Shown: positions 27,632 through 38,408 of the stretch, in pieces
Layout of the letters: each line of letters begins with the position of its first letter
How positions within the stretch are numbered: position 1 is the stretch's first letter
Assembly: GCF_008244685.1 (NCBI RefSeq)
Contig: NZ_VTFT01000001.1
Location: forward strand, 599,248-663,247
DNA from: Luteimonas viscosa
GTDB taxonomy: Bacteria; Pseudomonadota; Gammaproteobacteria; Xanthomonadales; Xanthomonadaceae
DNA: 64,000 nt
Direction: 5' to 3'
Made by a program: the position numbers and the translations under genes
The notes under the pieces: model-generated
Told to the model about the DNA's origin: nothing
Databases searched by the model: none
The model's input: only the letters and a program-made list of their open reading frames with translations

Positions 27632-28189
27632 ATGAGCCTGCCCGTCCTGCTGCTGTCGAGCCTGGTGGCCGCCCTGCTGGTCTGGGCGATCGTGGTGTTC
27701 AACCGCCTGGTCCGGCTGCGCAACCAGGTGCGCACCGCCTGGGCCGACATCGACGTGCAGCTGATCCGCCGCCACGACCTCGTCCCCTCCCTGGTCTCGG
27801 CGGTGCAGGCCTACGCCGGGCACGAGCGCGCGGTGCTCGAGACCGTGACCGAACTGCGGGCGCGGGCGCTGGCGCATCAGACCCGTCCGCAGCTGGCGCA
27901 GGTGGAGCAGGCGCTGGAACAGGCCATCGGACGGCTGTTCGTGCTGCAGGAGGCCTACCCGGAGCTCAAGGCCAGCGACAACTTCGCGCAGTTGCAGCGC
28001 GACCTGGTCGAGGTCGAGGAGCACCTGCAGTACGCGCGCCGCTTCTACAACGGCGCGGTGCGCGACTACAACGACGCCACCCAGCGCGTGCCCGACCTGG
28101 TGGTGGCGCGGCTGGCGGGTTTCGGCGCCGAAGAATTCTTCGAGGCCGGCGACGCCGGGCGCGCGGCCGTGCGCGTGGAGCTGCCATGA
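27632..28189 (+). CDS. lemA: LemA family protein
   Basis: 185 aa, the usual length. One N-terminal transmembrane helix (LPVLLLSSLVAALLVWAIVVFN) is followed by the LemA helical bundle (NQVRTAWADIDVQLIRRHDLVPSLV; YPELKASDNFAQLQRDLVEVEEHLQYARRFYNGAVRDYN). LemA proteins are inner-membrane anchored with unclear function, usually linked to DUF2207 or TPM_phosphatase genes. It overlaps the DUF2207 gene by ATGA. Confidence 0.95.
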   Translation: MSLPVLLLSSLVAALLVWAIVVFNRLVRLRNQVRTAWADIDVQLIRRHDLVPSLVSAVQAYAGHERAVLETVTELRARALAHQTRPQLAQVEQALEQAIGRLFVLQEAYPELKASDNFAQLQRDLVEVEEHLQYARRFYNGAVRDYNDATQRVPDLVVARLAGFGAEEFFEAGDAGRAAVRVELP

Positions 28190-29946
28190 ACGCCCCGGTG
28201 CTGCGCGGGTTCGCGCTGGCCTGCCTGGCGCTGTTCGCCTTCGCGCCGCCGCTGCTGGCGCAGGAGCGCATCGAGTCGTACGACAGCCGGATCGTGCTGA
28301 ACGAGGACGGCAGCCTCGACGTCACCGAGCGGATCCGCGTGCGCGCCGAAGGGCAGCAGATCCGCCGCGGCATCTACCGCGACTTCCCGACCCGCTACCG
28401 CGACCGCCACGGCAACCGCGTGGTGGTGGACTTCGACGTGGTCGAGGTGCTGCGCGACGGCCGCAGCGAACCCTGGTTCACCGAAACCCGCGGCAACGGC
28501 GTCCGCGTGAACACCGGCAACGACGACTTCCTGCCGACGCCCGCCACCTTCACCTACACCCTGCGCTACCGCACCACCCGCCAGCTCGGCTTCTTCGACG
28601 GACACGACGAGCTGTACTGGAACGCGATCGGCACCGGCTGGGCCTTCCCGATCGAATCGGGCAGCGCCGAGGTCCGGCTGCCGCAACCGGTGCCGGTGGC
28701 GGAGCTCGCGGCCGAGGGTTACACCGGCGCGCAGGGCACGCGAGGCCAGGGCTACGTCGCCGAAACGCCGGAGCCGGGTCTCGCCCGCTGGCGGCTGACC
28801 GCGCCGCTCGCGCCGGGCGAGGGCCTGACGATCGTCCTCTCGTTCCCGAAGGGGCTGGTGCCCGAGCCGACCACCGCGCAGAAGCTGCGCTGGCTGCTCG
28901 CCGACAACCGCGCGGTGCTGGTCGCCCTGGTCGGCCTGCTCGCCTTGCTGGCCTGGTGCTTCCTGCGCTGGCGCCAGGTGGGGCGCGACCCGGCGCCGGG
29001 CACCGTGATCGTGCGTTACACCCCGCCCGAAGGCATCTCGCCCGCCGGCCTGCGCTACATCGGGAAGATGGGCTACGACACGCGCTGCTTCACCGCCGAC
29101 GTGCTGGCGCTCGCGGTCGGGCGGTCGCTGCGGATCGAGCGCGACAAGGGCCTGCTCAAGGACCACTGGCGGCTGGAGAAGACCAGCACGGGTTTCGCGC
29201 CCGGGACGGCGAAGGAGCAGGATGCCCTGCTCGCCGGGCTGTTCCCGCGCGAGGCCACGCTCGAGCTCGACAAGGACAACGCCCCGCTGCTGCAGGCCGC
29301 GATCCGCACCCACACGAAGGCGCTCGACCAGCGCTTCAAGGGCACGATGTTCAACCACAACGGCGGCAGTTCGCTGGTCGCGCTGCTGATCGCGCTGCTG
29401 TTCTCGGGCGCCGCGATCGCGCTCGGGGCCGGCACCGGCGCCGGACTGCTGTTCGCCTTCATCCCGATCGCGCTGATGGTGGTGACCCTGGTGGTGTTCG
29501 CCTTCCTGGTGCGCGCCCCGACCAGCGAGGGGCGCAGGATGCTGGACCAGATCGAAGGCCTGCGCCGCTATCTCGGTGTCGCCGAGCGACAGGACCTGCA
29601 GCGGCTCCAGGGCCCGGACGAGTCCGAGCCGGCGCTCGATGCGCAGCGCTTCGAATCGCTGCTGCCCTATGCCGTGGCGCTCGACGTGGAAGATGCGTGG
29701 ACGAAGAAGTTCACGCTGGCCGTGGGCGCGGCGGCCGCCGCGGCGGCCACATCGGCGATGGCCTGGTACCACGGCAGCAACGGCACCGGGTCGATCGGCG
29801 ACATCGGCGGGTTCACCAAGGCCATCGGCAACAGCCTGACCTCGCAGATCGCCTCGTCGTCGACGCCGCCGGGCAGTTCCTCCGGTGGCGGTGGCGGCGG
29901 ATTCTCGGGTGGCGGCGGGGGCGGCGGCGGCGGCGGCGGCCGCTGA
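28186..29946 (+). CDS. DUF2207 membrane protein with Gly-rich tail
   Basis: 586 aa. Signal peptide (LRGFALACLALFAFAPPLLAQ), then the periplasmic DUF2207 domain (SYDSRIVLNEDGSLDVTERIRV; RGIYRDFPTRYRDR). Three or more transmembrane helices follow (about 245-265, 395-420, 425-450) with a cytosolic segment between them. The protein ends in a Ser/Gly tail of roughly 25 residues made mostly of Gly. This architecture is standard for LemA partners; the joint role is unknown. Confidence 0.93.
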   Translation: MNAPVLRGFALACLALFAFAPPLLAQERIESYDSRIVLNEDGSLDVTERIRVRAEGQQIRRGIYRDFPTRYRDRHGNRVVVDFDVVEVLRDGRSEPWFTETRGNGVRVNTGNDDFLPTPATFTYTLRYRTTRQLGFFDGHDELYWNAIGTGWAFPIESGSAEVRLPQPVPVAELAAEGYTGAQGTRGQGYVAETPEPGLARWRLTAPLAPGEGLTIVLSFPKGLVPEPTTAQKLRWLLADNRAVLVALVGLLALLAWCFLRWRQVGRDPAPGTVIVRYTPPEGISPAGLRYIGKMGYDTRCFTADVLALAVGRSLRIERDKGLLKDHWRLEKTSTGFAPGTAKEQDALLAGLFPREATLELDKDNAPLLQAAIRTHTKALDQRFKGTMFNHNGGSSLVALLIALLFSGAAIALGAGTGAGLLFAFIPIALMVVTLVVFAFLVRAPTSEGRRMLDQIEGLRRYLGVAERQDLQRLQGPDESEPALDAQRFESLLPYAVALDVEDAWTKKFTLAVGAAAAAAATSAMAWYHGSNGTGSIGDIGGFTKAIGNSLTSQIASSSTPPGSSSGGGGGGFSGGGGGGGGGGGR

Positions 29947-29953
29947 GCGGGCG

Positions 29954-30427
29954 TCAGTCGCGGTCGAGCGTATTCGCACCGGGACCGAGGCGCGCCATCC
30001 GGTCCTCGGGGTTGCGCAGCGGGCATTGCTTCAGCGACAGGCAACCGCAGCCGATGCAGCCGTCGAGATCGTCGCGCAGGTGGGTCAAGCGCGCGATCCG
30101 CGCATCGAGTTCCGCGCGCCAGCGGCGCGACAGCCGGGCCCAGTCGGCGGCGGTGGGCGTGCGTGCGTCCGGCAGCGACGACAGCGCTTCGCGAATCGAG
30201 GCGAGCGGCAGGCCGGTGCGCTGGGCCACCCGGATGACCGCGATCCGCCGCAGCACGTCGCGCGCGTAGCGGCGCTGGTTGCCGGCGGTACGCGTGCTGT
30301 GGATCAGGCCCTTGGCCTCGTAGAAGTGCAGGGTCGAGACCGCCACCCCGCTGCGCGCGGCGACCTCGCCGATCGTCATCTCGCGCGCGGGCGCCGTCCC
30401 CTTGCCCACCGGCACCGCCGTCGCCAT
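29954..30427 (-). CDS. soxR: Redox-sensitive MerR-family regulator SoxR
   Basis: 157 aa. The MerR-type HTH ([26 protein letters not shown]) is followed by a dimerisation helix and the [2Fe-2S] ligand set C124-x2-C127-x-C129-x5-C135, exactly SoxR spacing. SoxR senses redox-cycling compounds and activates transcription when the cluster is oxidised. ATG 30427 is preferred since AAGGAG lies 7 bases upstream. It is divergent from an oxidoreductase gene whose promoter carries a SoxR box. Confidence 0.96.
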   Translation of the reverse strand: MATAVPVGKGTAPAREMTIGEVAARSGVAVSTLHFYEAKGLIHSTRTAGNQRRYARDVLRRIAVIRVAQRTGLPLASIREALSSLPDARTPTAADWARLSRRWRAELDARIARLTHLRDDLDGCIGCGCLSLKQCPLRNPEDRMARLGPGANTLDRD

Positions 30428-30438
30428 CCGCATGCTCC

Positions 30439-30469
30439 TTGACCTCGATATTGCTTGAGCTTTTACCCT
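30439..30469 (+). promoter_or_regulatory. SoxR-regulated promoter (SoxR box in a 19-bp spacer)
   Basis: The -35 element TTGACC (30439-30444) and a -10-like TACCCT (30464-30469) are separated by 19 bases, the long spacer diagnostic of MerR-family promoters. Between and over the -35 lies an 18-base imperfect palindrome at 30443-30460 (GCTCAAGCAATATCGAGG on the minus strand), matching the E. coli SoxR box CCTCAAGTTAACTTGAGG at 12-13 positions, including both outer half-site cores. It would drive the plus-strand oxidoreductase. Confidence 0.8.
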
Positions 30470-30501
30470 GATCCGGCCTTCCACTCAAGACCGGACTCCG
30501 C

Positions 30502-31491
30502 ATGCACCTCGCCACCCGCACCCCCGCCGAAGCCGGACCCGAAACCATGCGCGCGATGGCCTTCGCACGCCCTGGCGCAGGTGAACGCCCCATGCCCTGC
30601 GCCCTGCCGATCCCGACGCCCGGGCCGAACCAGCTGCTGGTGCGCGTTCACGCAGCGGGCGTGGGCCGCTGGGATCTGCTCGAACGCGACGGCGTGTTCG
30701 CCCGCCTGCCGCGGTTTCCGCACGTCGGTGGATCGGAAGGCGCGGGCGTGGTGGTGGAAGCCGGCCGCGAAACCCGCGGGTTCCGCGAGGGCGACCGCGT
30801 CTATGGACTCGTTGCGCAGCGCGATCCGAAGGGCGGCTGCCACGCCCGGTTCGCCCTGTTCGATGCCGGACTCGCCTGGCCGGTGCCGCCGCGACTGGCG
30901 CTCGACCAGGCCGCGGTCCTGCCGGTCGACGGTGCGCTCGCGGCGCAGGCGTTGCATGCAGTCCTGCAGGTACGGGAGGACGACGCACTGGTGGTGTTCG
31001 GCGCCAGCGGCGGCGTCGGCCACTTCGCGCTGCAACTGGCCCGCAACGCCGCCGTGCGCACGCTGGCGATCGCTTCGGGCGGGGACGGCGTGCGGCTGGC
31101 CGAGCGACTCGGCGCCGATGTCGCCGTCGACGGGCGCAGGCCCGGTTTCGAGCGAGAGATCGCCCGCTTCGCCGACGGCGCGAAACGCACGCTCGCCCTG
31201 CTCACCGCCGGCGGCGAGGCCGCGGCACGGCTGGTCGCGGCGTTGCCCGCCGGCAGCCGGATCGCATGGCCTCACGGGGTCGCGATGCCGACGATCGCAC
31301 GCGACGATGTGGTCGCGGCGGGCTTCGGGGTCCGCTACGAACCCGACGCGATGCGGGCCTTCCACGCGCTGGCCGAACGCGGCCCGCTGGTGCCGCACGT
31401 CTCGCGGCGCCTTGCGCTGGAACGACTGCCGCAGGCGCTGGAAGCGGTGGCGGCGCACCACCTCGGCCGCATCGCGGTGCTGGCGGCATGA
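30502..31491 (+). CDS. Quinone-oxidoreductase-like MDR enzyme
   Basis: 329 aa. GroES-like N-terminal domain (AGVGRWDLLERDGVF, FPHVGGSEGAGVVVEAG) and Rossmann NAD(P)-binding domain with FGASGGVGHFALQLAR. No structural zinc lobe is visible, as in the QOR branch of the MDR superfamily. These enzymes reduce quinones or alkenals with NADPH. Control by SoxR fits a role against redox-cycling compounds. ATG 30502 lies about 33 bases after the -10; a second ATG at 30547 would also work. Confidence 0.87.
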   Translation: MHLATRTPAEAGPETMRAMAFARPGAGERPMPCALPIPTPGPNQLLVRVHAAGVGRWDLLERDGVFARLPRFPHVGGSEGAGVVVEAGRETRGFREGDRVYGLVAQRDPKGGCHARFALFDAGLAWPVPPRLALDQAAVLPVDGALAAQALHAVLQVREDDALVVFGASGGVGHFALQLARNAAVRTLAIASGGDGVRLAERLGADVAVDGRRPGFEREIARFADGAKRTLALLTAGGEAAARLVAALPAGSRIAWPHGVAMPTIARDDVVAAGFGVRYEPDAMRAFHALAERGPLVPHVSRRLALERLPQALEAVAAHHLGRIAVLAA

Positions 31492-31568
31492 GCGATTCCT
31501 GCCACGTCACCGCCGCGGTCGCGGACGATCGGCGACAATGCCGCCCCTCCCCGCACGATGCGCATTCC

Positions 31569-33431
<1,863 letters not shown>

Positions 33432-33437
33432 GCGCGA

Positions 33438-34646
33438 TCACGAGCCGCCGGCGTCGCCGCGCGCGCGCGCGGAGGCGTCCTCGCGACGCGCCTGTTCCTG
33501 TCGCGCCTGCTCCTGCTCCTGCGCTTCCCCGCCTTCCCGCGTTCCCGCGGGCAGGCGGGCGCCCGCCTGTTCCGGCTTCTCCGCAGCCAGCAGCGCATCG
33601 AATTCCGACAGCGGGCTTTCGGAGGGACAGGTGGGATCGGGGAAGTCGTAGCGCTTGCGCAGCTCCAGCCCGCAGGCATTGAGGCCGTCCAGATCGGTCC
33701 CGGGCGACTTGCAGCGCGTGTCGAACGAGCGGGCGAAGGCATCGCGGCGCACCACGAAGTCCTCTCCGCACTTGCGCATCAGGCGCAGCCGGTCGAGGTC
33801 GTCCTGCGCCGGGTTGATGCCGTCCAGCCCGTACAGGCTCAGTTCCTCGGCGGCGAGCAGGCGCAGGTTGCGGTTGGGCACGGCCATCATCATGTCCGCG
33901 ACCGCGGTGGCGGCGCCGTTGCGCTCGAGATAATCGCGCACGCGCTCGTACACCACGCGCAGTTCGCGGTTGAGTTCGGCGCGCGTGGTCGCGGTGGAGC
34001 TCATGCGGATGATGCGGTGGATGCCGACGCGTCCGCTGATCATGCGCACGTCGCCCGCGGCGAGCAGGAACACGCAGGCGCTGTGGCAGACCGCCCCCTC
34101 GCGCACCCAGATCGTCCAGCGCGCGTCGGCGATGCGGTCCCCGGCGCGGATCGCGTCCTCCACCATGCCGCCGCTGGAATCGACGTCGAGTACCCGCTTG
34201 CCGATCTCCAGCTCGTCGGCGACATGGGTGACGCGCTGCATCAGTTGCGCGAACCCGGCGTTGATCTTGCCCGTGTAACGCAGCCGCAGCACCCCGCGCG
34301 CGGCGCAGGGCTCGAGCGCGGTGGCGATCGCGTCGCGGTCGAACTGGATCAGCGGATTGCCGTCGCCATGGTGCGCGTAGTCGAGTTCGCAGCCGAGCGA
34401 GGCCGTGCCGGACGCAAGCTCCATCGGCGACCAGTCGACACCCTCCGGCTCGTCGGGGGCCGGCCCGGGCTCCGGCTCCGCCACGGCGGCCGCCTCTTCG
34501 GCCACCTGCACCGGGGCGGTACTGACCGCGCCGCCCTCGTCCGTGCCCGCCACCGGCACGGTAGTGCCCGTGTCGCCCACGTCCTGCGCGCGGCAGCCCG
34601 CCAGCAGCGCGGCTGCCAGGCACAGGATCGGGAGCAACTTCGGCAT
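33438..34646 (-). CDS. ClpP/crotonase-like lipoprotein (COG3904 type)
   Basis: 402 aa with lipoprotein signal KLLPILCLAAALLAGC (Cys at about residue 18). After a Pro/Glu-rich linker there is a ClpP-like fold: VLDVDSSGGMVEDAIRAGDRI and EGAVCHSACVFLLAAGDVRM with the candidate nucleophile Ser in CHSAC, and HRI in GRVGIHRIIRM. COG3904 proteins are predicted periplasmic proteases of unknown substrate. The C-terminal 70 residues are low-complexity Glu/Gln/Arg (EAQEQEQARQEQARRED). Convergent with the ABC gene, with only 6 bp between stops. Confidence 0.82.
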   Translation of the reverse strand: MPKLLPILCLAAALLAGCRAQDVGDTGTTVPVAGTDEGGAVSTAPVQVAEEAAAVAEPEPGPAPDEPEGVDWSPMELASGTASLGCELDYAHHGDGNPLIQFDRDAIATALEPCAARGVLRLRYTGKINAGFAQLMQRVTHVADELEIGKRVLDVDSSGGMVEDAIRAGDRIADARWTIWVREGAVCHSACVFLLAAGDVRMISGRVGIHRIIRMSSTATTRAELNRELRVVYERVRDYLERNGAATAVADMMMAVPNRNLRLLAAEELSLYGLDGINPAQDDLDRLRLMRKCGEDFVVRRDAFARSFDTRCKSPGTDLDGLNACGLELRKRYDFPDPTCPSESPLSEFDALLAAEKPEQAGARLPAGTREGGEAQEQEQARQEQARREDASARARGDAGGS

Positions 34647-34795
34647 GGGTGCGGGAATCCGGGCGTCGCCTGCGATCGTGGATCGCCGACGGGGACGAGG
34701 GGCATTCCAGTGTAGGGCGCGCGCGTTTTCCGGGTCGAACGCGCGATGAACCGATGTCGGGGTGCGCGGCGCGGCCACCGCCGCGCAGGGCCCGT

Positions 34796-35311
34796 TCAAT
34801 CGCCCGCCATCTCCAGCAGCCGGGCCACGGTATTCATGTTGCGCGTCGTGCCGTTTGCGGCGGCGGGAAACGACAGCTTCGAGCCACGCATGGTCTCCGC
34901 GTCGCGGTAGTCGATGTAGATCTCGCGTGCGCCCAGGGCGAGGCGCTCGGCGCCGACGCACCGCGCGCGCTCCAGCGCGTCGGCCGGGGGCGGATCGTCG
35001 AGGAAAAGCGCCAGCACCCGGTTGTCGGGGGAATCGCGGAACGGATTGCCCGCGTGCACGGCGCGCAGCTCGGCCGGCGTGCGCACGAGCACGCCGGCCG
35101 GCTTGCCCATGTGCGAGGTCAGCGCCGCTTCCAGCTTCGCCTTCACCTGGCGCTCGGCGCCGTCGCCACGCAACACCACGTTGCCGCTGGCGATGTAGGT
35201 GCGCACGTCGGCGAACCCCGCCTGCTCGCACAGCGTTCGCAGCGTGGCCATCGGCAGCTTGCCGGTGCCGCCGACGTTCACCGCGCGCAGCAGTGCGATC
35301 CAGGTCTTCAT
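34796..35311 (-). CDS. DUF1697 domain-containing protein
   Basis: 171 aa, full length. Family features: WIALLRAVNVGGTGKLPMATL at the start, VRTYIASGNVVL, and DYRDAETMRGSKLSFP. Function unknown. Stands alone, divergent from the DUF1428 gene across a 365-bp gap. Confidence 0.92.
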   Translation of the reverse strand: MKTWIALLRAVNVGGTGKLPMATLRTLCEQAGFADVRTYIASGNVVLRGDGAERQVKAKLEAALTSHMGKPAGVLVRTPAELRAVHAGNPFRDSPDNRVLALFLDDPPPADALERARCVGAERLALGAREIYIDYRDAETMRGSKLSFPAAANGTTRNMNTVARLLEMAGD

Positions 35312-35676
35312 CCGCGCGCCCTCGCCAGAGTCCCGGCAGATGATCGCATGCGGCCGTCGCCGGTACGCCCTGGGGCGGTCCGGCCGCCGGCGCAGGTCCC
35401 GGCGGCGCATGAACCCGCCCGGGCCGACCGACGGGTGCGTCGCCACGGGGCAATGGGCCCGTTGCGCGGTCCTAACGATCGCGGGTGCAGGCTGCCACGC
35501 GGCGATGGACTGCCGGGTCGCATCCGCGCCAGCGGGTGTCGATTCCGCGACCTTCCGTTCGTCGGTTCCACGCCCCCGCACGGCAGCGTCGGTCGCCGGG
35601 ACGGGAGCACGCTGGCCGGCGGGCTGCGCCGCACCGGCCCGTCCCGCGCCATCCCGACCCCTTCAAGGAGATCCAC
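35312..35676. other. Gene-free stretch
   Basis: 365 bp between divergent DUF1697 and DUF1428 genes. I see no coding frame with family features, no strong hairpin and no clear promoter pair. The last bases carry the AAGGAG ribosome-binding site of the DUF1428 gene (35665-35670). Confidence 0.6.
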
Positions 35677-36036
35677 ATGCCCTATATCGACGGTTTCGTC
35701 CTCGCGGTGCCCACCGCCAACCGCGAGAAGTTCATCGAGCACGCGCGCAGGTTCGACCCGGTGTTCATCGAATTCGGCGCCACCCGCGTCATCGAGGGCT
35801 GGGGCGACGACGTGCCCGAAGGCAAGGTCACCGACTTCCGCCGCGCGGTGCAGGCCAAGGACGACGAGACGGTGGCGTTCTCGTGGGTCGAATGGCCCGA
35901 CAAGGCCACCCGCGACGCCGGCATGAAGAAGATGATGGAGGATCCGCGCATGGATCCGGCCGCCAATCCGATGCCCTTCGACGGCAAACGCATGATCTTC
36001 GGCGGATTCGACAGCGTGGTCGAGCTCGGCGGATAG
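35677..36036 (+). CDS. DUF1428 domain-containing protein
   Basis: 119 aa, complete. MPYIDGFVLAVPTANREKF at the start and MPFDGKRMIFGGFD at the end are the family signatures (small ferredoxin-like fold, stress-associated in annotations). AAGGAG lies 6 bases before ATG 35677, which also rules out the longer upstream open frame. Confidence 0.94.
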   Translation: MPYIDGFVLAVPTANREKFIEHARRFDPVFIEFGATRVIEGWGDDVPEGKVTDFRRAVQAKDDETVAFSWVEWPDKATRDAGMKKMMEDPRMDPAANPMPFDGKRMIFGGFDSVVELGG

Positions 36037-36145
36037 ACGCTGCGCGGGCGCCGTCACACCGGCGCCCGTGGTCGCGTCATGGACCATGCAGCGCGGCGAT
36101 GCGGCTCGCGTCCCCGCGCCTGCACCCACCCGCAGCGAGGTGCCC

Positions 36146-37345
36146 ATGTCCAGCCGCGTCGAGAACGTTCCAGTCCCCGCTTCTCCGCGCGCGCGCATGC
36201 GCCGGACCTTCCAGGCGACCCTCGCCACGCTGCTGGCGGGGATCGCGCTGTTCGCCGCCTCGAAGGCCTCGGCCGCGGCGGACGCAGCGCCCGCAAAACC
36301 GGCAAGCCGCGCCGAAGCGGTGGCACTGATCGCCGAGGCGCGCCGCATCGTCACCCCCGCGGGCATCGAACGGGAGCAGAAGGTGCGCATCGGCGGCATC
36401 GAGCAATGGATCTCGATCCGCGGCAACCATCGCGCCAATCCTGTGCTGCTCGTGATCCATGGCGGCCCCGGTTACACGTCCATGCCGCTGGCCTGGTGGA
36501 ATGCGCGCACCTGGGAGGAGTTCTTCACGGTCGTGCACTGGGACCAGCGCGCGGCCGGCAGGACCCACCTGCTGACAGACCCGGAGGTCGTCGCCCCGAC
36601 CCTCACGCTCGACCGGATGTACGCCGACACCGAGGAAGTCGCGGCATGGGTGCGAGGCGAGCTCGCCAGGGAGCGGATCTTCGTGCTGGGCCACTCCTGG
36701 GGCACCTACCTCGGGTTGCGGCTGGCGCTGGAGCGACCCGGATGGCTGCATGCCTACGTCGGGGTCGCCCAGATCACGGACATGCGCGAGAACGAACGCC
36801 GCAACTGGCGCGTCATCCTCGACCGGGCCCATCGCGCGGGCGATGCCGACGCGGTCGCCGCGCTGGAAGCGCTGGCCCCCTATGCCGCACCGGGCGCCGA
36901 GGTGCCGATGGAACACATCTACACCCAGCGCCGGACCGGCGAACGGCTCGGCGGCACCCTCGCCCATCGCGACAACAACCGCGCCGAAAGCGCGATGGTG
37001 CGACTCGCGCCCGAGTACGACGACGCCGGGATCGGCCGCGCGTGGGACGGCAACGCGTTCGCGGCGCCGTACCTGTTCCGCGAGATCATCGATATCGATT
37101 TCAGCGGGGAACGCAGCTTCGACGTGCCCATGCTGATGTTCCTCGGCCGCCACGACACGATCGCCCATCCGGGCCTGGTGGCCGAATGGTTCGAAGGCGT
37201 GGAAGCGCCCGGCAAGCGCCTGGTCTGGTTCGAGGAGTCCGCGCATTCGCCGATGACCGAGGAACCGGGCCGCTTCCTGCTGTCGCTGGTGGGCGAACTG
37301 CGCCCGATCGCCGAACGCGCCGGCGACGTGCCGCCACCGCGTTGA
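36146..37345 (+). CDS. Secreted alpha/beta hydrolase (proline iminopeptidase-like)
   Basis: 399 aa. N-terminal export segment (FQATLATLLAGIALFAASKASA). The S33-like fold shows the oxyanion motif VIHGGPGYTSM, nucleophile elbow GHSWGT, acid FLGRHDTI and catalytic His in ESAHSP. HGGPG followed by GxSxG is typical of prolyl aminopeptidases, though broader hydrolases share it. The start ATG 36146 follows a GCGAGG site. Confidence 0.9.
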   Translation: MSSRVENVPVPASPRARMRRTFQATLATLLAGIALFAASKASAAADAAPAKPASRAEAVALIAEARRIVTPAGIEREQKVRIGGIEQWISIRGNHRANPVLLVIHGGPGYTSMPLAWWNARTWEEFFTVVHWDQRAAGRTHLLTDPEVVAPTLTLDRMYADTEEVAAWVRGELARERIFVLGHSWGTYLGLRLALERPGWLHAYVGVAQITDMRENERRNWRVILDRAHRAGDADAVAALEALAPYAAPGAEVPMEHIYTQRRTGERLGGTLAHRDNNRAESAMVRLAPEYDDAGIGRAWDGNAFAAPYLFREIIDIDFSGERSFDVPMLMFLGRHDTIAHPGLVAEWFEGVEAPGKRLVWFEESAHSPMTEEPGRFLLSLVGELRPIAERAGDVPPPR

Positions 37346-37427
37346 GGCCGGGGCGCCGATCGATTCCCGCAGCCCGATACGGCGTGCGACGATAGCCACC
37401 GGCGCGCGAATGGACGGAGGCGGAGCG

Positions 37428-37832
37428 ATGCACAGGACCGGAGGCTGCCGATGCGGCGCGATCCGCTACACGCTGTCGGCGGCGCCGGTGGCGACGCGCC
37501 TGTGCTGGTGTCGCGACTGCCAGTACTGGGCGACCGGGAACGCCGCGGTCAACATCATCGTGCCGCGCGCGGCGGTGGCGGTCGAGGGCACGCCGCGCGC
37601 ATGGGAGAGCCTCGCCGACAGCGGCCACCACATGCGTCGCGCGTTCTGCGGCGACTGCGGCACCCAGCTGTTCAGCGAAGCGCTGGAAAACACGGAGTCC
37701 ATGGTGATCCGCGTGGGCACGCTGGACGATGCTTCCGCCGTCGTCCCGGACGTCGTGATCTGGACGGATTCCGCGCCGGCGTGGGCGCACATCGACCCCG
37801 CCATGACCGCCTGGCCGCGCCAGCCCGCCTAG
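37428..37832 (+). CDS. GFA (glutathione-dependent formaldehyde-activating) family protein
   Basis: 134 aa. The Cys pairs of the GFA zinc fold are present: GGCRCGAIRY, LCWCRDCQ and FCGDCGTQLF. Gfa catalyses formation of S-hydroxymethylglutathione from formaldehyde and glutathione in some bacteria, but most family members are uncharacterised. The start ATG 37428 is chosen over the one at 37410. Confidence 0.92.
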   Translation: MHRTGGCRCGAIRYTLSAAPVATRLCWCRDCQYWATGNAAVNIIVPRAAVAVEGTPRAWESLADSGHHMRRAFCGDCGTQLFSEALENTESMVIRVGTLDDASAVVPDVVIWTDSAPAWAHIDPAMTAWPRQPA

Positions 37833-37887
37833 GGCCGGGCGCGGTGGCCGGTTTCCTTGCGCGGCGGATGACGGGGCAGACGGGACG

Positions 37888-38400
37888 ATGACGTACGCAA
37901 ACCATGCGAACCCGAAGCCGGGCGCCCGGGCCGGGATGCCGAAGTGGTTCGTCTACCCGTTCTTCGGCGTCCACATGCTGATGTTCGGACTCTCCGGCTT
38001 CTTCATGGCCTATGCGAGCGACGGCCCCGACCTGGTGTTCCTGTACATGCACGGCGGCATCGCCATCGTGGTGTACATGGTGTTCTACAACGTCCTCTTC
38101 GGCCGCGACCAGGTGAAATGGATGCTGATCAATGCCGCGCTCGGCATCCTCGGCATCTACGCCCAGGTCGGCTGGATCCTGGAACGTTTCGGCAAGCGCA
38201 TCGACGACTATCCCTGGCAGGTCCACGTCGTCCCGTTCCTCTACTACGTGCTGTACACCTTCCTGCTGCGCCAGTTCCTGATCGACGTGACCGGCAGCCG
38301 CAGCGATTCGCGGCGGCGCTCGGTCGTCGACACGCTCTACGTGATCCTGTCGGTGGTCGTGTACGGCCTGCTCCTGCTGCGCGCCGGGACCGGGCGTTGA
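37888..38400 (+). CDS. Small integral membrane protein
   Basis: 170 aa with four hydrophobic helices (about 20-45, 48-70, 78-95, 112-132) and a fifth near the C-terminus (LYVILSVVVYGLLLL). Conserved aromatic residues sit at helix ends. No family recognised. It ends 8 bp before the DUF1615 gene. Confidence 0.75.
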   Translation: MTYANHANPKPGARAGMPKWFVYPFFGVHMLMFGLSGFFMAYASDGPDLVFLYMHGGIAIVVYMVFYNVLFGRDQVKWMLINAALGILGIYAQVGWILERFGKRIDDYPWQVHVVPFLYYVLYTFLLRQFLIDVTGSRSDSRRRSVVDTLYVILSVVVYGLLLLRAGTGR

Positions 38401-38408
38401 GAGCGGCG

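Noticed and set aside
28066..29979. Large minus-strand frame opposite the LemA/DUF2207 genes
   Set aside because: Low-complexity Arg/Glu/Ala antisense frame; plus-strand genes have the family signatures.
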